In this document: in pieces, positions 15,032 to 22,168 of the stretch
How positions within the stretch are numbered: position 1 is the stretch's first letter
Layout of the letters: the number at the start of each line of letters is the position of its first letter
Source: Streptomyces cellulosae
GTDB lineage: Bacteria; Actinomycetota; Actinomycetes; Streptomycetales; Streptomycetaceae
Reading direction: 5' to 3'
Assembly: GCA_014655195.1 (NCBI GenBank)
Contig: BNBH01000004.1
Location: forward strand, 248,001-312,000
DNA: 64,000 bases
The notes under the pieces: model-generated
What the model saw: the letters and a program-made list of their open reading frames with translations, nothing else
Databases searched by the model: none
Told to the model about the DNA's origin: nothing
Position numbers and translations under genes: made by a program

Positions 15032-15075
15032 CGCACTCGCCTGCCTACCGGGGACGGCAAACCGAAAGCCTCCTG

Positions 15076-15099
15076 GTTTCACGGTACTCCTCGGCCGAC
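15076..15099 (-). promoter_or_regulatory. Shared promoter-like motif upstream of DUF5994 copy 4 (weaker match)
   Basis: On the minus strand: CGGCCGAGGAGTACCGTGAAA, with TACCGT at 15086-15081, 50 nt before the start. The GAGGAGTA part matches the other three elements, but the flank downstream does not. Confidence 0.4.
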
Positions 15100-15369
15100 G
15101 ACGGCCGGGATTCCACGATCACCGGGGCACTCACCGTCACCGCCGCATACGCGTAGAAGAACAAGGTCGAGCTGTGCTTCCTCCCCCACCCACCACCACC
15201 GCAGCCGCCCCGCGACAAACCCAGGCACTGCACCGCTACCTGCGTCGGCGCAATACCAACGCCCGCCACCACGACGTACTCCCCCCACCGCAAGGAACGC
15301 GCTGACCAACCGCGGACCGCAGCCCCGCGCCGAAGGCGGCAACCGCGCGTGCCGCGCAGACCCAGGGGT

Positions 15370-15710
15370 GGCAAGTGCGAGAGGGCAGGCCGGTAACCGG
15401 TGCACCAAATTACGGCGTCGGCGGGCGCGCGCGTGCCGTCGGCCCAGGCGACGCCGTCACGGTCGATGCGGGCGAACATGGGCGACGCTTTGAGCCGCCC
15501 GGCCTCCCGGGCCTCGCGCACCGGCGGTACGGCGACGATGTCCCCCAGCGAGGCGACGCCTCCCGTGTCGGTGCGGCCCTCGCCGAGGGCACGGCGTCGG
15601 GCGGTGGCCGCGTCGAACAGGGCGCGGCCGTCGATGTCGTCGGCAAGGTACCGGGGCGGACGCTGGGTCACCCAGGTCAGTTCGGTGTCGTGGGCGAGGT
15701 CGGAGCGCGA
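15370..15710 (-). pseudogene. Remnant of an FAD-dependent (flavin-monooxygenase-like) oxidoreductase
   Basis: The frame contains PPRYLADDIDGRALFDAATA, SPMFARIDRDGVAWADGTRA and the NADP-binding signature DAVIWCTGYRPALSHL, which belong to the C-terminal half of flavin-containing monooxygenase-like proteins. There is no N-terminal GxGxxG domain, and after GLRGTRG the sequence becomes unrelated and runs into low-complexity residues. Only about 110 residues of the family remain, so it cannot be an active enzyme. Confidence 0.6.
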
Positions 15711-15804
15711 TCTTCGTCGTCGACCGTCACACCGGTACCGTCCACCACGCGAAGACGGGGCCGCTCAGACCGACCATGGCATCACGCTGATCGTCTACCT
15801 GAGC

Positions 15805-16113
15805 CTACGCAAGCGCCTCGGAGCCTCTGCGACGCCGGAACACCGATAGCGGGCAGCGCAGCATCCACCCCCTCGGCCCGCCTTGCTGCCGATACTCGAC
15901 AAAAACCTCGGTCCACGCACACACCAAGTCACCGATGTCCAGCAACAGCCCCCGGACCTGCCGGAGCAGAACGCGCAGGACCACAACACCCGCGACGCTT
16001 CCGAGCCCCATCCCGATCCACCACATCGGCCGCCTCCTCGCCCAGAACCCCAGGCTGCCTGCGGCGAAGATCGAAGTCTGTACCCAAAGAGACGCTTTTT
16101 GTGATCTTGGCAT
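15805..16113 (-). CDS. Hypothetical membrane protein, 102 aa
   Basis: One or two membrane segments are seen (VQTSIFAAGSLGFWARRRPM and WWIGMGLGSVAGVVVLRVLL), followed by a basic tail. ATG 16113 has no clear ribosome site, so a downstream start is possible. It is adjacent to the left tRNA-derived repeat and is not recognised. Confidence 0.45.
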   Translation of the reverse strand: MPRSQKASLWVQTSIFAAGSLGFWARRRPMWWIGMGLGSVAGVVVLRVLLRQVRGLLLDIGDLVCAWTEVFVEYRQQGGPRGWMLRCPLSVFRRRRGSEALA

Positions 16114-16351
16114 CCTCGGTTAGGAGTGTGCACACGCAAGTCACCGTGGCAGCAGTGCTCCCCCGCCAGGCATTCCTCATCGCCAAGTGCCCAGCGGCCC
16201 TCCGCGAAGCAGCGCCGACCAGCCTCGTGCCCACAGCGTGCCCATACGACCGGACAACAACGGTAAACAGCGGCGCGGAACAGGTAGCCGAAAGCGCGCT
16301 CCAGAATACGTAGCCGCAGGTGAGAGGTGGTCTCACCCGTGAAGCGCCCTC

Positions 16352-16397
16352 GCTTCCCAAGCTGAGAGCGCGAGTTCGATTCTCGTCACCCGCTCCA
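16352..16397 (+). other. Attachment-site copy 1: 46 bp of the 3' end of tRNA-Gly(CCC)
   Basis: The 46 bp from GCTTCCCAAGCTG to CACCCGCTCCA are identical to 22116-22161. They contain the CCC anticodon loop (TTCCCAA), the variable region, the T arm (CGAGTTCGATTCTCG) and the acceptor 3' strand of tRNA-Gly. The matching 5' half (acceptor GCGGGTG and D arm) is not upstream, and the anticodon stem is not restored on the left. This is therefore a fragment produced by site-specific integration, not a tRNA gene. Confidence 0.85.
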
Positions 16398-16404
16398 CGA
16401 AGAA

Positions 16405-16433
16405 GGCCCAGGTCAGAGACCTGGGCCGTTTTG
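16405..16433 (+). terminator. Hairpin following attachment copy 1
   Basis: GGCCCAGGTC (16405-16414), loop AGA, GACCTGGGCC (16418-16427), followed by GTTTTG. It resembles the hairpin after copy 2 (22169-22189), suggesting both descend from a tRNA terminator. Confidence 0.7.
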
Positions 16434-16459
16434 CTGTCCGCTGTGATCACTCGCCGCGG

Positions 16460-16476
16460 GCCAGATGCGTGCCAGA
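16460..16476. other. Arm-type direct repeat of the integrative element
   Basis: GCCAGATGCGTGCCAGAA contains two imperfect copies of GTGCCAGAT. The same repeat occurs at 21991-22011, just inside the other attachment copy. Paired short repeats on both inner sides are what tyrosine-integrase arm sites look like. Confidence 0.4.
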
Positions 16477-16507
16477 ACACTGATTGCCTGGATCGCTGGG
16501 GGAGGAC

Positions 16508-16819
16508 ATGAGCAAGCAGATCGCCGGATGGATCATGGATCGCAACCTGCGTGCCTTCGTGGAGCTGCTGTCCCGCTACGTCGGCTATGCATTCGACGAC
16601 ACCGACTGGGACACCATCGAAACCTGTGTCCGGGACACCGACGACGAGAAGTCCGACGGCTGGTACTCGTATCCGCTCGCCGGCATGAGCGCCACCCTGG
16701 AAGTCAGCTTCGCCCGCTCTGTCGGCAGCGAGGTGATGTCCGTCAGTGTCACAGGGATCGAGACGCCTGAACTCCACCTTCGAACCGACACTCTGCTATC
16801 CGCATTCGCTAGCATCTGA
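16508..16819 (+). CDS. Hypothetical protein, 103 aa
   Basis: ATG 16508 follows an excellent GGGGGAGG. The protein is acidic and mixed alpha/beta (AGWIMDRNLRAFVELLSRYV, YAFDDTDWDTIETCVRDTDD, LEVSFARSVGSEVMSVSVTG). It has no recognisable motif; small acidic two-layer proteins of this sort include immunity proteins, but that is only a guess. It is the first gene inside the tRNA-bounded element. Confidence 0.7.
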   Translation: MSKQIAGWIMDRNLRAFVELLSRYVGYAFDDTDWDTIETCVRDTDDEKSDGWYSYPLAGMSATLEVSFARSVGSEVMSVSVTGIETPELHLRTDTLLSAFASI

Positions 16820-16866
16820 CTACCCTCTTGTCTCCCCAGGCACCCAAAGCCCTGCCCCCTGGCGAG

Positions 16867-17341
16867 TCAGCGCTCTGGCGTGTCCGGCACGGCCGCAGCT
16901 TCCCGCGCAGCCTGACGTGCCTTGCGGACAGTCGCGTCGAGTCCCGCAGCGATTTCCTGCTGTCGCTCGTCGTCGGAGTGTTGGTAGATCAGCGCCGCCT
17001 TCTCCGAGGACTGCCCGGCACGGACCATCGTGTCTTTGAGGGTGGCACCGGAGCGCGTGGAAAGCGCGTGCCCGGTGTGGCGGAGGTCGTAGAACCGGAA
17101 GCCCACGGGCATCCCGACGACCTCTCGCGCCCGCCGCCACTTCCGCCCGAAGGTGGACGCGAAGTTTGTCGAGGTCGACGTCCCGGCGCCGGAGGCCGGC
17201 CAACTCCTCCGGTCGCATCGGACCATACGCGCCGAGGTAGACCATGAGCCGCCACCGCATGCCTACCGCTTCAGCGAGGGCATCCACCTGGGCGACGGTC
17301 GCGATACGCCGCTCCTGTCTGACACCATCGGCTGACACCAA
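16867..17341 (-). pseudogene. Tyrosine recombinase (integrase) remnant
   Basis: Two frames of a phage/AICE-type integrase catalytic domain are visible. The upstream frame has AEAVGMRWRLMVYLGAYGPM and RPEELAGLRRRDVDLDKLRV (catalytic Arg region). The downstream frame has GFRFYDLRHTGHALSTRSGA and AGQSSEKAALIYQHSDDERQ (second Arg, His and nucleophile Tyr). The N-terminal SAM-like domain is missing, the frames are shifted near 17150, and the segment between the two motifs is too short. The gene is dead, so the element cannot excise on its own. It lies next to attachment copy 1. Confidence 0.85.
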
Positions 17342-17667
17342 CAGCCACGAAGATCGGCGGTCAGTGCTGAACCCTGACGGTCGGCTAGCCGGGGCGTACC
17401 TGGCAGTTGGCGCAGGCGATCAGAGACCCCAGGATCGACCTGATAAAGATGAGACCAGATCGCAAAGCCTGCATCAGTGACCTGTGCCGTTCCGGCTTCA
17501 GGACGCCGCAGCAGCTCTCATTCATGGAACCGGTGCGCCCCCCGGCCAGGCGCCCCTAGCCACAGCAGCGAAGCCCCAGGGTTCCCCTGAGGCTTTGCGC
17601 CGTTCTGGTCCCGGATCAGATGCGTTCGCACGGCCAGCGTGTGCGGGCTGTTGGTACCGGCCTCTCT
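17342..17667. other. Gene-free spacer between integrase remnant and IS
   Basis: 326 bp without a credible reading frame. An imperfect hairpin near 17567-17596 (AGCCCCAGGG...CCCTGAGGCT) resembles the terminators after the two attachment copies. It is probably decayed element sequence. Confidence 0.5.
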
Positions 17668-17670
17668 TAG

Positions 17671-18554
17671 AGGTCCTAACAGAAGTCGCTGATGGTGTGA
17701 CTGTCGGCTCAGATGCTCGTTGCTCTGTTCGTGGGGAAGAGGAACTCTCGTCCGTGGATCGTGTCGGACGAACTGTGGTCGCTGATCGAGCCGTTGTTGC
17801 CGGAGCCGGGTCCGAAGTTGGTCGCCGGGCGGCCGAGGGTTCCTGACCGGCAGGCTCTGTGCGGGATCCTGTTCGTCCTGCACACCGGCATCCAGTGGGA
17901 GTACCTGCCCCAGGAGCTCGGCTTCGGCTCTGGCATGACGTGCTGGCGGCGGCTGGCCGCTTGGAACGAGGCCGGCGTGTGGGACCGCCTTCACGTCGTC
18001 CTGCTACAGAAGTTGCGGGCTGCGAAGCAGCTCCACTGGTCTCGGGCGGTGATCGACTCCAGCCATGTGCGGGCCGCTCGACGAGGCCCAAAAGCGGACC
18101 CAGCCCGGTCGACCGTGCGCGTCCGGGCAGCAAGCACCACGTCCTCGTCGACGGTCAGGGCGTCCCGCTAGCGGTGTCGCTGACCGGCGGCAACCGTAAC
18201 GACGTCACGCAACTGCTGCCCCTCCTCGCCAAGGTCCCGTCCGTTGCGGGCCTGGTCGGGCGGCCGCATCGGCGGCCCGACGTGGTGCTCGGCGGCCGTG
18301 GCTACGACCACGACAAGTACCGTCGGCTCGTGTGGGCTTTGGGCATCAAGCCGGTGATCGCCCGCCGCGGCACCCCTCATGGTTCGGGGCTCGGAGTGCA
18401 CCGGTGGGTCGTCGAACGCACCATCGCCTGGCTGCACGGCTTCCGGCGCCTACGCGTCCGCTGGGAACGGCGCGACGACATCCACGAAGCCTTCCTGGGC
18501 CTCGCGACCTGCCTGATCACCCACCGGCACGTCCAACGCCTTTGTTAGGACCTC
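17671..18554 (+). mobile_element. IS5-family (IS427-like) insertion sequence, 884 bp
   Basis: The terminal inverted repeats are GAGGTCCTAACA (17671-17682) and its complement (18543-18554). They are flanked by a 3-bp target duplication TTA at 17668-17670 and 18555-18557, as expected for the IS427 group, which targets TNA. One transposase is encoded in two overlapping frames. The insertion falls exactly at the stop codon of the neighbouring minus-strand gene; the duplicated TTA supplies that stop (TAA), so the gene was not damaged. Confidence 0.85.
17713..18548 (+). CDS. IS427-type DDE transposase, orfA/orfB joined by -1 frameshift
   Basis: orfA (17713-18171) encodes the N-terminal domain (WSLIEPLLPEPGPKLVAGRP) and the first catalytic region VIDSSHVRA. 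The remainder is in the -1 frame: SGPSPVDRARPGSKHHVLVD, LTGGNRNDVTQLLPLL, and the E region HRWVVERTIAWLHGFRRLRV to 18548. The switch occurs at CCCAAAAGC near 18090, a plausible slippery run used in this IS group. The second catalytic region reads VVLGGRGYDHDKYR where active relatives have a DRGYD-like motif, so the expected Asp appears to be Gly. This copy may be inactive. Confidence 0.82.
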
Positions 18555-18806
18555 TTAGGCAGCGGGAAGCTCGGCTGGGGGAAGTGGCTGTTCGGTGTAC
18601 GCGCCGAGGGTCAAGCCCAGCATAAGTGCGCCTTCGAGCGCCGACAGTACGGTTGTGAGCTGCTCACGCTCCTGTGGCGTTCCTTGATCCGAGTGCTTGA
18701 GATCTTGGAGCTTGTTCCTGGCAGTGACGAGCGCAAGCGCGAGCACCTCGTGGATGAGGTCAGCGCCTTCGCCGTCGTCGTGCTGGGTGGCCTCCCTCGG
18801 TGTCAC
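18555..18806 (-). CDS. Hypothetical protein, 83 aa, last gene of the GntR-linked chain
   Basis: Helical and acidic (EGADLIHEVLALALVTARNK, then a Leu-rich helix LSALEGALMLGLTLG) and ending PPAELPAA. GTG 18806 lies 15 nt below the 101-aa gene. Its TAA stop coincides with the IS target duplication, and the same stop would exist without the IS. Function unknown. Confidence 0.6.
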   Translation of the reverse strand: MTPREATQHDDGEGADLIHEVLALALVTARNKLQDLKHSDQGTPQEREQLTTVLSALEGALMLGLTLGAYTEQPLPPAELPAA

Positions 18807-18820
18807 CGCGTCACCGCTGG

Positions 18821-19126
18821 TCAGCCGGACCTGTGATCAGTAGACCGGCTGCTCAGACGGTGACCCCTGCTGGTTGCCACGCGGAGCGTGTCCCTCAGGG
18901 CTCCGGTCAGGTTCTTCGCCAGAAGCCGCATGTCGTCCGGGGTCATGTCGGCGGTGAGCATGTCGATCGCGTAGTCCAGGAGTTCGGTTGCCGTGCCGAG
19001 TTGTACTGACTCGATGTTGTCGGCCAGGCGGGACATGTAGCCGCCGCTGTCATCGGTGCTGAGGAAGCACGGCTTGCCATCAGGTCCCGTCCAGGGGAGG
19101 AGCCGCAGTTCGTTCGACGTCGTCAT
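18821..19126 (-). CDS. Hypothetical protein, 101 aa, coupled to GntR
   Basis: ATG 19126 overlaps the GntR stop (ATGA). The N-terminus LRLLPWTGPDGKPCFLSTDD looks like a small beta structure, followed by helices (RLADNIESVQLGTATELLDY, DDMRLLAKNLTGALRDTLRV). It is probably a soluble protein of actinobacterial mobile elements. Role unknown. Confidence 0.7.
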   Translation of the reverse strand: MTTSNELRLLPWTGPDGKPCFLSTDDSGGYMSRLADNIESVQLGTATELLDYAIDMLTADMTPDDMRLLAKNLTGALRDTLRVATSRGHRLSSRSTDHRSG

Positions 19127-19866
19127 GTTTTCGTCGGCCTCTCGTCGATCACGTAGTGAGTGGTGAACACCGCGTCGGCGCGGTCTCCGGGCAGCACCAG
19201 GAGGGCCGCCTCGACCACGCGTCCAGTGGTGTCGACCGTCTGGCGGGTGACGGCGAGGACTGCCAGGGCAGAGCTGATCCGGAGGGTGGACGCCTCCTCT
19301 GATGTCGGGAGGCGAACGCTGATCTCCTCCCGGACCTCAGTCGGCGGCGGGCGGAGCTCCGTCAGTCGCGTCACCAGCGCCTCGTACGGAAGTGGCTCGC
19401 GGAGCACGGCGGCCGGCGCCAGGTCGCAAGGGACGTAGATGCGTGCCAGGCTGTGAGGTCTCTCGTCCTCATGGGCGAGACAGAGGATCTCGGCCAGAGG
19501 GCTGCCGGTCGGCATCTTCAGCAGGGACGCGAGATACCCGCAGGCCCGCACCCTGGTGGTGTGGACGGTGACGCTCAGGGGTGCAAGATCCATGCTGTGC
19601 GCGTCCGGAGTTCGCCTCCCGCCGACGTACGTGATCCTGTGGAGCGGACGGCGGACGAAGTTCCCCTTACCGTGAGTCTTCTCGACGAGGCCTTCCGCCT
19701 GGAGTACGGCGAGGGCGCTTCGTAGCGTCGGGGCGCTCACCATGTATTGCGCGGCCAGGTGCGCCTCGGAGGGCAGGCGTTCGCCGGGCTTGAGTCGGCC
19801 GGTGACGATCCGGTCCCGGAGGTCATCGGCGATGGCGTCGCGTCGCGAGGGCACGGGTGGGATCAC
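19123..19866 (-). CDS. GntR-family regulator, HutC/UTRA type (element regulator)
   Basis: 247 aa from GTG 19866. Residues 7-75 form the winged helix (IADDLRDRIVTGRLKPGERL, PSEAHLAAQYMVSAPTLRSA, LVEKTHGKGNFVRRP). The rest is a UTRA-like effector domain (GSPLAEILCLAHEDERPHSL, EEISVRLPTSEEASTLRISS). KorSA-type GntR proteins repress transfer and replication genes of Streptomyces integrative elements, and this one may be similar. Its 5' end overlaps the preceding small gene by 44 nt. Confidence 0.85.
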   Translation of the reverse strand: MIPPVPSRRDAIADDLRDRIVTGRLKPGERLPSEAHLAAQYMVSAPTLRSALAVLQAEGLVEKTHGKGNFVRRPLHRITYVGGRRTPDAHSMDLAPLSVTVHTTRVRACGYLASLLKMPTGSPLAEILCLAHEDERPHSLARIYVPCDLAPAAVLREPLPYEALVTRLTELRPPPTEVREEISVRLPTSEEASTLRISSALAVLAVTRQTVDTTGRVVEAALLVLPGDRADAVFTTHYVIDERPTKT

Positions 19867-20092
19867 CGCCTCTCACTCGCACGAGCCGCAGGGCGATGAG
19901 CCGGGTCCCCGTGTGGATGGTCAGCAGCTCGCCCGAGTCGAACACGAGTCGTTTAGCTCCGCCGGGCAGTTGGAAGAGGTCGGTCACCCGGCACTGCTGG
20001 CCCCCGACCTGGATGACGTCGCCGAGCTGCACGCTGGCCGAGGTGATCTCGACAGGGGAGAGCACCGCGCCGCTGAGTGCCGGCCCCCTCAC
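19823..20092 (-). CDS. Hypothetical small beta-rich protein, 89 aa
   Basis: GTG 20092 is chosen because it overlaps the stop of the 67-aa ORF (GTGA). The core VQLGDVIQVGGQQCRVTDLF and GAKRLVFDSGELLTIHTGTR reads as a small SH3-like barrel. It lies between the Cys-rich ORF and the GntR gene in a tightly coupled chain. Function unknown. Confidence 0.6.
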   Translation of the reverse strand: MRGPALSGAVLSPVEITSASVQLGDVIQVGGQQCRVTDLFQLPGGAKRLVFDSGELLTIHTGTRLIALRLVRVRGGDPTRALATRRHRR

Positions 20093-20292
20093 CGTGCCGC
20101 CTCTGTCGGTACTGAGGACTTGGCGATGGTGTGGCACGAACAGGCGCAGGCTTCATAGATCACCGGCACGTCGACCGGTGCGGTGAGCGGAGACGACTCC
20201 GCGCAGGCGTTGTGTGTGCCGATGCAGCAGGAGGTCGACCGGTAGGAGTCGGGGACGGGTTGGGTGCTGTGGGGCTGTTGGCGGGAAGGCAT
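20089..20292 (-). CDS. Cysteine-rich small protein, 67 aa
   Basis: It contains SCCIGTHNACAESS and EACACSCHTIAKSS, with six cysteines and several histidines, suggesting a metal-binding or disulphide-rich fold. The start (ATG 20292) and stop both overlap neighbouring genes, supporting it as a real member of the chain. Confidence 0.6.
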   Translation of the reverse strand: MPSRQQPHSTQPVPDSYRSTSCCIGTHNACAESSPLTAPVDVPVIYEACACSCHTIAKSSVPTEAAR

Positions 20293-20588
20293 CAGCGGTC
20301 ACCCGCCGAGGCGTACCAAGGGCCGGCGAGGGGAGCGCACCTCACGGCCTCCGAGCGGTGCCGTGCTCGCGCCTCACTTGCCACTACGTACGGGCGGACG
20401 AGCGCCGTCTCCTCCCCCACGAGAACGCCCGTGTGCTCGCAGTGCCGATGCAGGAACAGCACTGCGCCGTAACCGACTTCCGGGTACACGGCGACCGGCC
20501 GCGCAGGGGTTTCGGAGCGGCGGTGCCGGCCCTTGTGGAGGTACCGCTCCCTGAGGCGCGAGACGGTACCGCGGATACGATTGAGCAC
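20292..20588 (-). CDS. Hypothetical protein, 98 aa
   Basis: GTG 20588. A basic N-terminus (NRIRGTVSRLRERYLHKGRH) is followed by a compact beta-like part (VAVYPEVGYGAVLFLHRHCE, HTGVLVGEETALVRPYV). Its stop touches the ATG of the Cys-rich gene (TGATG). Unknown function. Confidence 0.55.
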   Translation of the reverse strand: MLNRIRGTVSRLRERYLHKGRHRRSETPARPVAVYPEVGYGAVLFLHRHCEHTGVLVGEETALVRPYVVASEARARHRSEAVRCAPLAGPWYASAGDR

Positions 20589-20593
20589 GGTGT

Positions 20594-20878
20594 TCAGCCC
20601 CTATCGCTGATGACCCGGTCCCCCGACATCGCCCGTCGCGGGGACCGTTTGCGTACGACCGCCCAGAGGGTGCGGTCGTTCGAACTGGTGGCGAGGAGGC
20701 CGAAGCGGTCGGCATCGGCCACCGCTTTCAGAACCGCTCGCCATGACTCGGCGGAGAGTGGTTCCGGCACCTCCGCCTCGATGGCCGTGCAGTCGTCGCG
20801 CTCCTCCACGCGCGTGGCGAGCCCGACGGCCGATAACCGGGCTGCGATGGCCTCCGCGCGCTCCTTGGAAGCAGGCAC
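20594..20878 (-). CDS. Hypothetical protein, 94 aa, first gene of the GntR-linked chain
   Basis: GTG 20878 behind CCGGAGGAC. It has an alpha/beta pattern (ERAEAIAARLSAVGLATRVE, SWRAVLKAVADADRFGLLAT) resembling small ferredoxin-fold domains. It heads seven genes running to 18555 and is divergent from the second GntR gene. Its promoter must lie in the 80-bp interval that holds the two CTAG palindromes. Confidence 0.65.
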   Translation of the reverse strand: MPASKERAEAIAARLSAVGLATRVEERDDCTAIEAEVPEPLSAESWRAVLKAVADADRFGLLATSSNDRTLWAVVRKRSPRRAMSGDRVISDRG

Positions 20879-20918
20879 AGGGCAGTCCTCCGGTTAGCGG
20901 GGATCACTTTGAGTGAAG

Positions 20919-20949
20919 CTAGTTAACTAGATTAGAGCTAGTGGACTAG
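20919..20949. promoter_or_regulatory. Twin palindromic operator CTAGTTAACTAG / CTAGTGGACTAG
   Basis: CTAGTTAACTAG at 20919-20930 is a perfect palindrome; CTAGTGGACTAG at 20938-20949 matches it except in the centre. The two are 19 bp apart and end 9 bp before the GntR start at 20959. GntR proteins commonly bind such short palindromes, so this is probably the operator controlling both divergent units by autorepression. Confidence 0.7.
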
Positions 20950-20958
20950 ATTTTCCAT

Positions 20959-21714
20959 ATGTCTGAGCAACCGCCCTATCTCCGCATCGCCGACGAGCTA
21001 CGGCGGCGGATCGCGGAGCACGAGTGGGAACCGGGGGACCGACTCCCCTCCCGCGCCCAGATCGGCCAGGAGTACGGCGTCGGCGACAACGTGGTCCGCC
21101 GGGCGCAGGAGTTGCTGATCTCCCAAGGCGTACTCGAAGGCCGCGCCGGTTCCGGCACCTACGTCGCCGAGCCACGGCAGCGCGTGCGCGTGGTCCGGTC
21201 GTCCGCGCGGGAACAGCTCAGCGGCTCCCCGTTCCGGGCGGACATGAAGGCCGTGGGCAGGCAGGGCGACTGGGAGAGCCGGACCGAGGCCAAGGTCCCG
21301 GCACCGGCGGAGATCGCCACGCGTCTCGGCATCGCCGAAGGTGAGCTGTGCGTGCGGACGTCGTACGAGTTCCTTGCCGACGGCCGGCCGGTGCAGCTGT
21401 CGACGAGCTGGGAGCCGTACGACCTCACCGGCGGCACGCTCGTCGTCCTCCCTGAGGGAGGACCGCACGCCGGGGCAGGGGTGGTGAACCGCATGGCGGA
21501 GATCGGCGTCACCGTCAGCCACGCCGTGGAGCAGCCGGAGCCAAGGCAGGCGACCGCCGAGGAGGCCTCACTCCTCGGCATCCAGAAGGGCGCGCTCATC
21601 ACGCACATCCGGCGGACCTACTACAGCGACCAGGGCCGCCCCGTGGAGACCGCGGACATCGTCGTGCCCGCCACGCTCTGCGAGATCGTCTACGAGATTC
21701 CGATCAACCGATAG
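20959..21714 (+). CDS. GntR-family regulator, HutC/UTRA type (second copy)
   Basis: 251 aa. DNA-binding domain at residues 5-75 (YLRIADELRRRIAEHEWEPG, DRLPSRAQIGQEYGVGDNVV), then a UTRA ligand domain (ATRLGIAEGELCVRTSYEFL, GRPVQLSTSWEPYDLTG, EEASLLGIQKGALITHIRRT). ATG 20959 has no obvious ribosome site and sits 9 bp from the operator, so the transcript may be nearly leaderless. It is only distantly similar to the GntR on the opposite strand. Confidence 0.87.
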   Translation: MSEQPPYLRIADELRRRIAEHEWEPGDRLPSRAQIGQEYGVGDNVVRRAQELLISQGVLEGRAGSGTYVAEPRQRVRVVRSSAREQLSGSPFRADMKAVGRQGDWESRTEAKVPAPAEIATRLGIAEGELCVRTSYEFLADGRPVQLSTSWEPYDLTGGTLVVLPEGGPHAGAGVVNRMAEIGVTVSHAVEQPEPRQATAEEASLLGIQKGALITHIRRTYYSDQGRPVETADIVVPATLCEIVYEIPINR

Positions 21715-21737
21715 ACGGCCCCACTTAGGGTCGTCGT

Positions 21738-21938
21738 ATGGCCGACGACTCCCCGCCCTGTCCCGAGTGCAGCCAGCCCCTGAAGTGGGGCGGTCTCGTG
21801 CTGTCCGGACGGGACGATGACGGCCAGAGATCTTGCCGGTCCCTCTGGCGGTGCGCCGATCGGCACACGTGGTGGAGGTGGGCGGACCGGCCCGAGGAAC
21901 CGTTGGAGGCATGCCCAGTTCCGGGGCTCTTTCGTTGA
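21738..21938 (+). CDS. Small zinc-ribbon-like protein, 66 aa
   Basis: Starts 24 nt after the GntR gene. It has a CPEC motif near the start (SPPCPECSQPLKWGGLVLSG) and a second Cys pair region (RSCRSLWRCADRHTWWRWAD), which could complete a zinc site. Trp-rich. Function unknown. Confidence 0.6.
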   Translation: MADDSPPCPECSQPLKWGGLVLSGRDDDGQRSCRSLWRCADRHTWWRWADRPEEPLEACPVPGLFR

Positions 21939-21990
21939 CATCCAACGCTGACATCAACGAGTCCGGCTCTGCCGTCCGTAGAAGGCGGAC

Positions 21991-22011
21991 GTGCCAGATC
22001 CGTGCCAGATC
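21991..22011. other. Arm-type direct repeat GTGCCAGATC x2 near attachment copy 2
   Basis: GTGCCAGATC at 21991-22000 and 22002-22011, 11 bp apart. Matching repeats lie just inside attachment copy 1 (16460-16476), which supports these as the two integrase-binding arms of one element. Confidence 0.5.
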
Positions 22012-22115
22012 GTGCGGGGAACCACGGGGAACACCGGGTACCGGTCCAACGCACAATCGGACGCCGGCGGCGCTCCCGCCCAGGTCAGCCGGGCAATTGC
22101 CCGTAGATCACCTCA

Positions 22116-22161
22116 GCTTCCCAAGCTGAGAGCGCGAGTTCGATTCTCGTCACCCGCTCCA
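22116..22161 (+). other. Attachment-site copy 2: 46 bp of the 3' end of tRNA-Gly(CCC)
   Basis: Identical to 16352-16397. Here the left flank also completes the anticodon stem (TCAGC/GCTGA), but no D arm or 5' acceptor strand follows upstream, so it is still not a whole tRNA. It marks the right end of the 5.7-kb element. Confidence 0.85.
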
Positions 22162-22168
22162 TGAGAAG

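Noticed and set aside
16320..16397. Complete tRNA-Gly gene
   Set aside because: Only the 3' 46 bp match. The acceptor 5' strand and D arm are missing upstream, and the anticodon stem does not pair on the left.
15929..16777. 282-aa minus-strand ORF containing AGDENRTRALSLGS
   Set aside because: It runs antisense through attachment copy 1 and through two better genes, and the recognisable words come from the tRNA fragment.
18555..18806. Gene truncated by the IS insertion
   Set aside because: The stop codon comes from the target sequence itself (TTA duplicated), so the protein end is unchanged.
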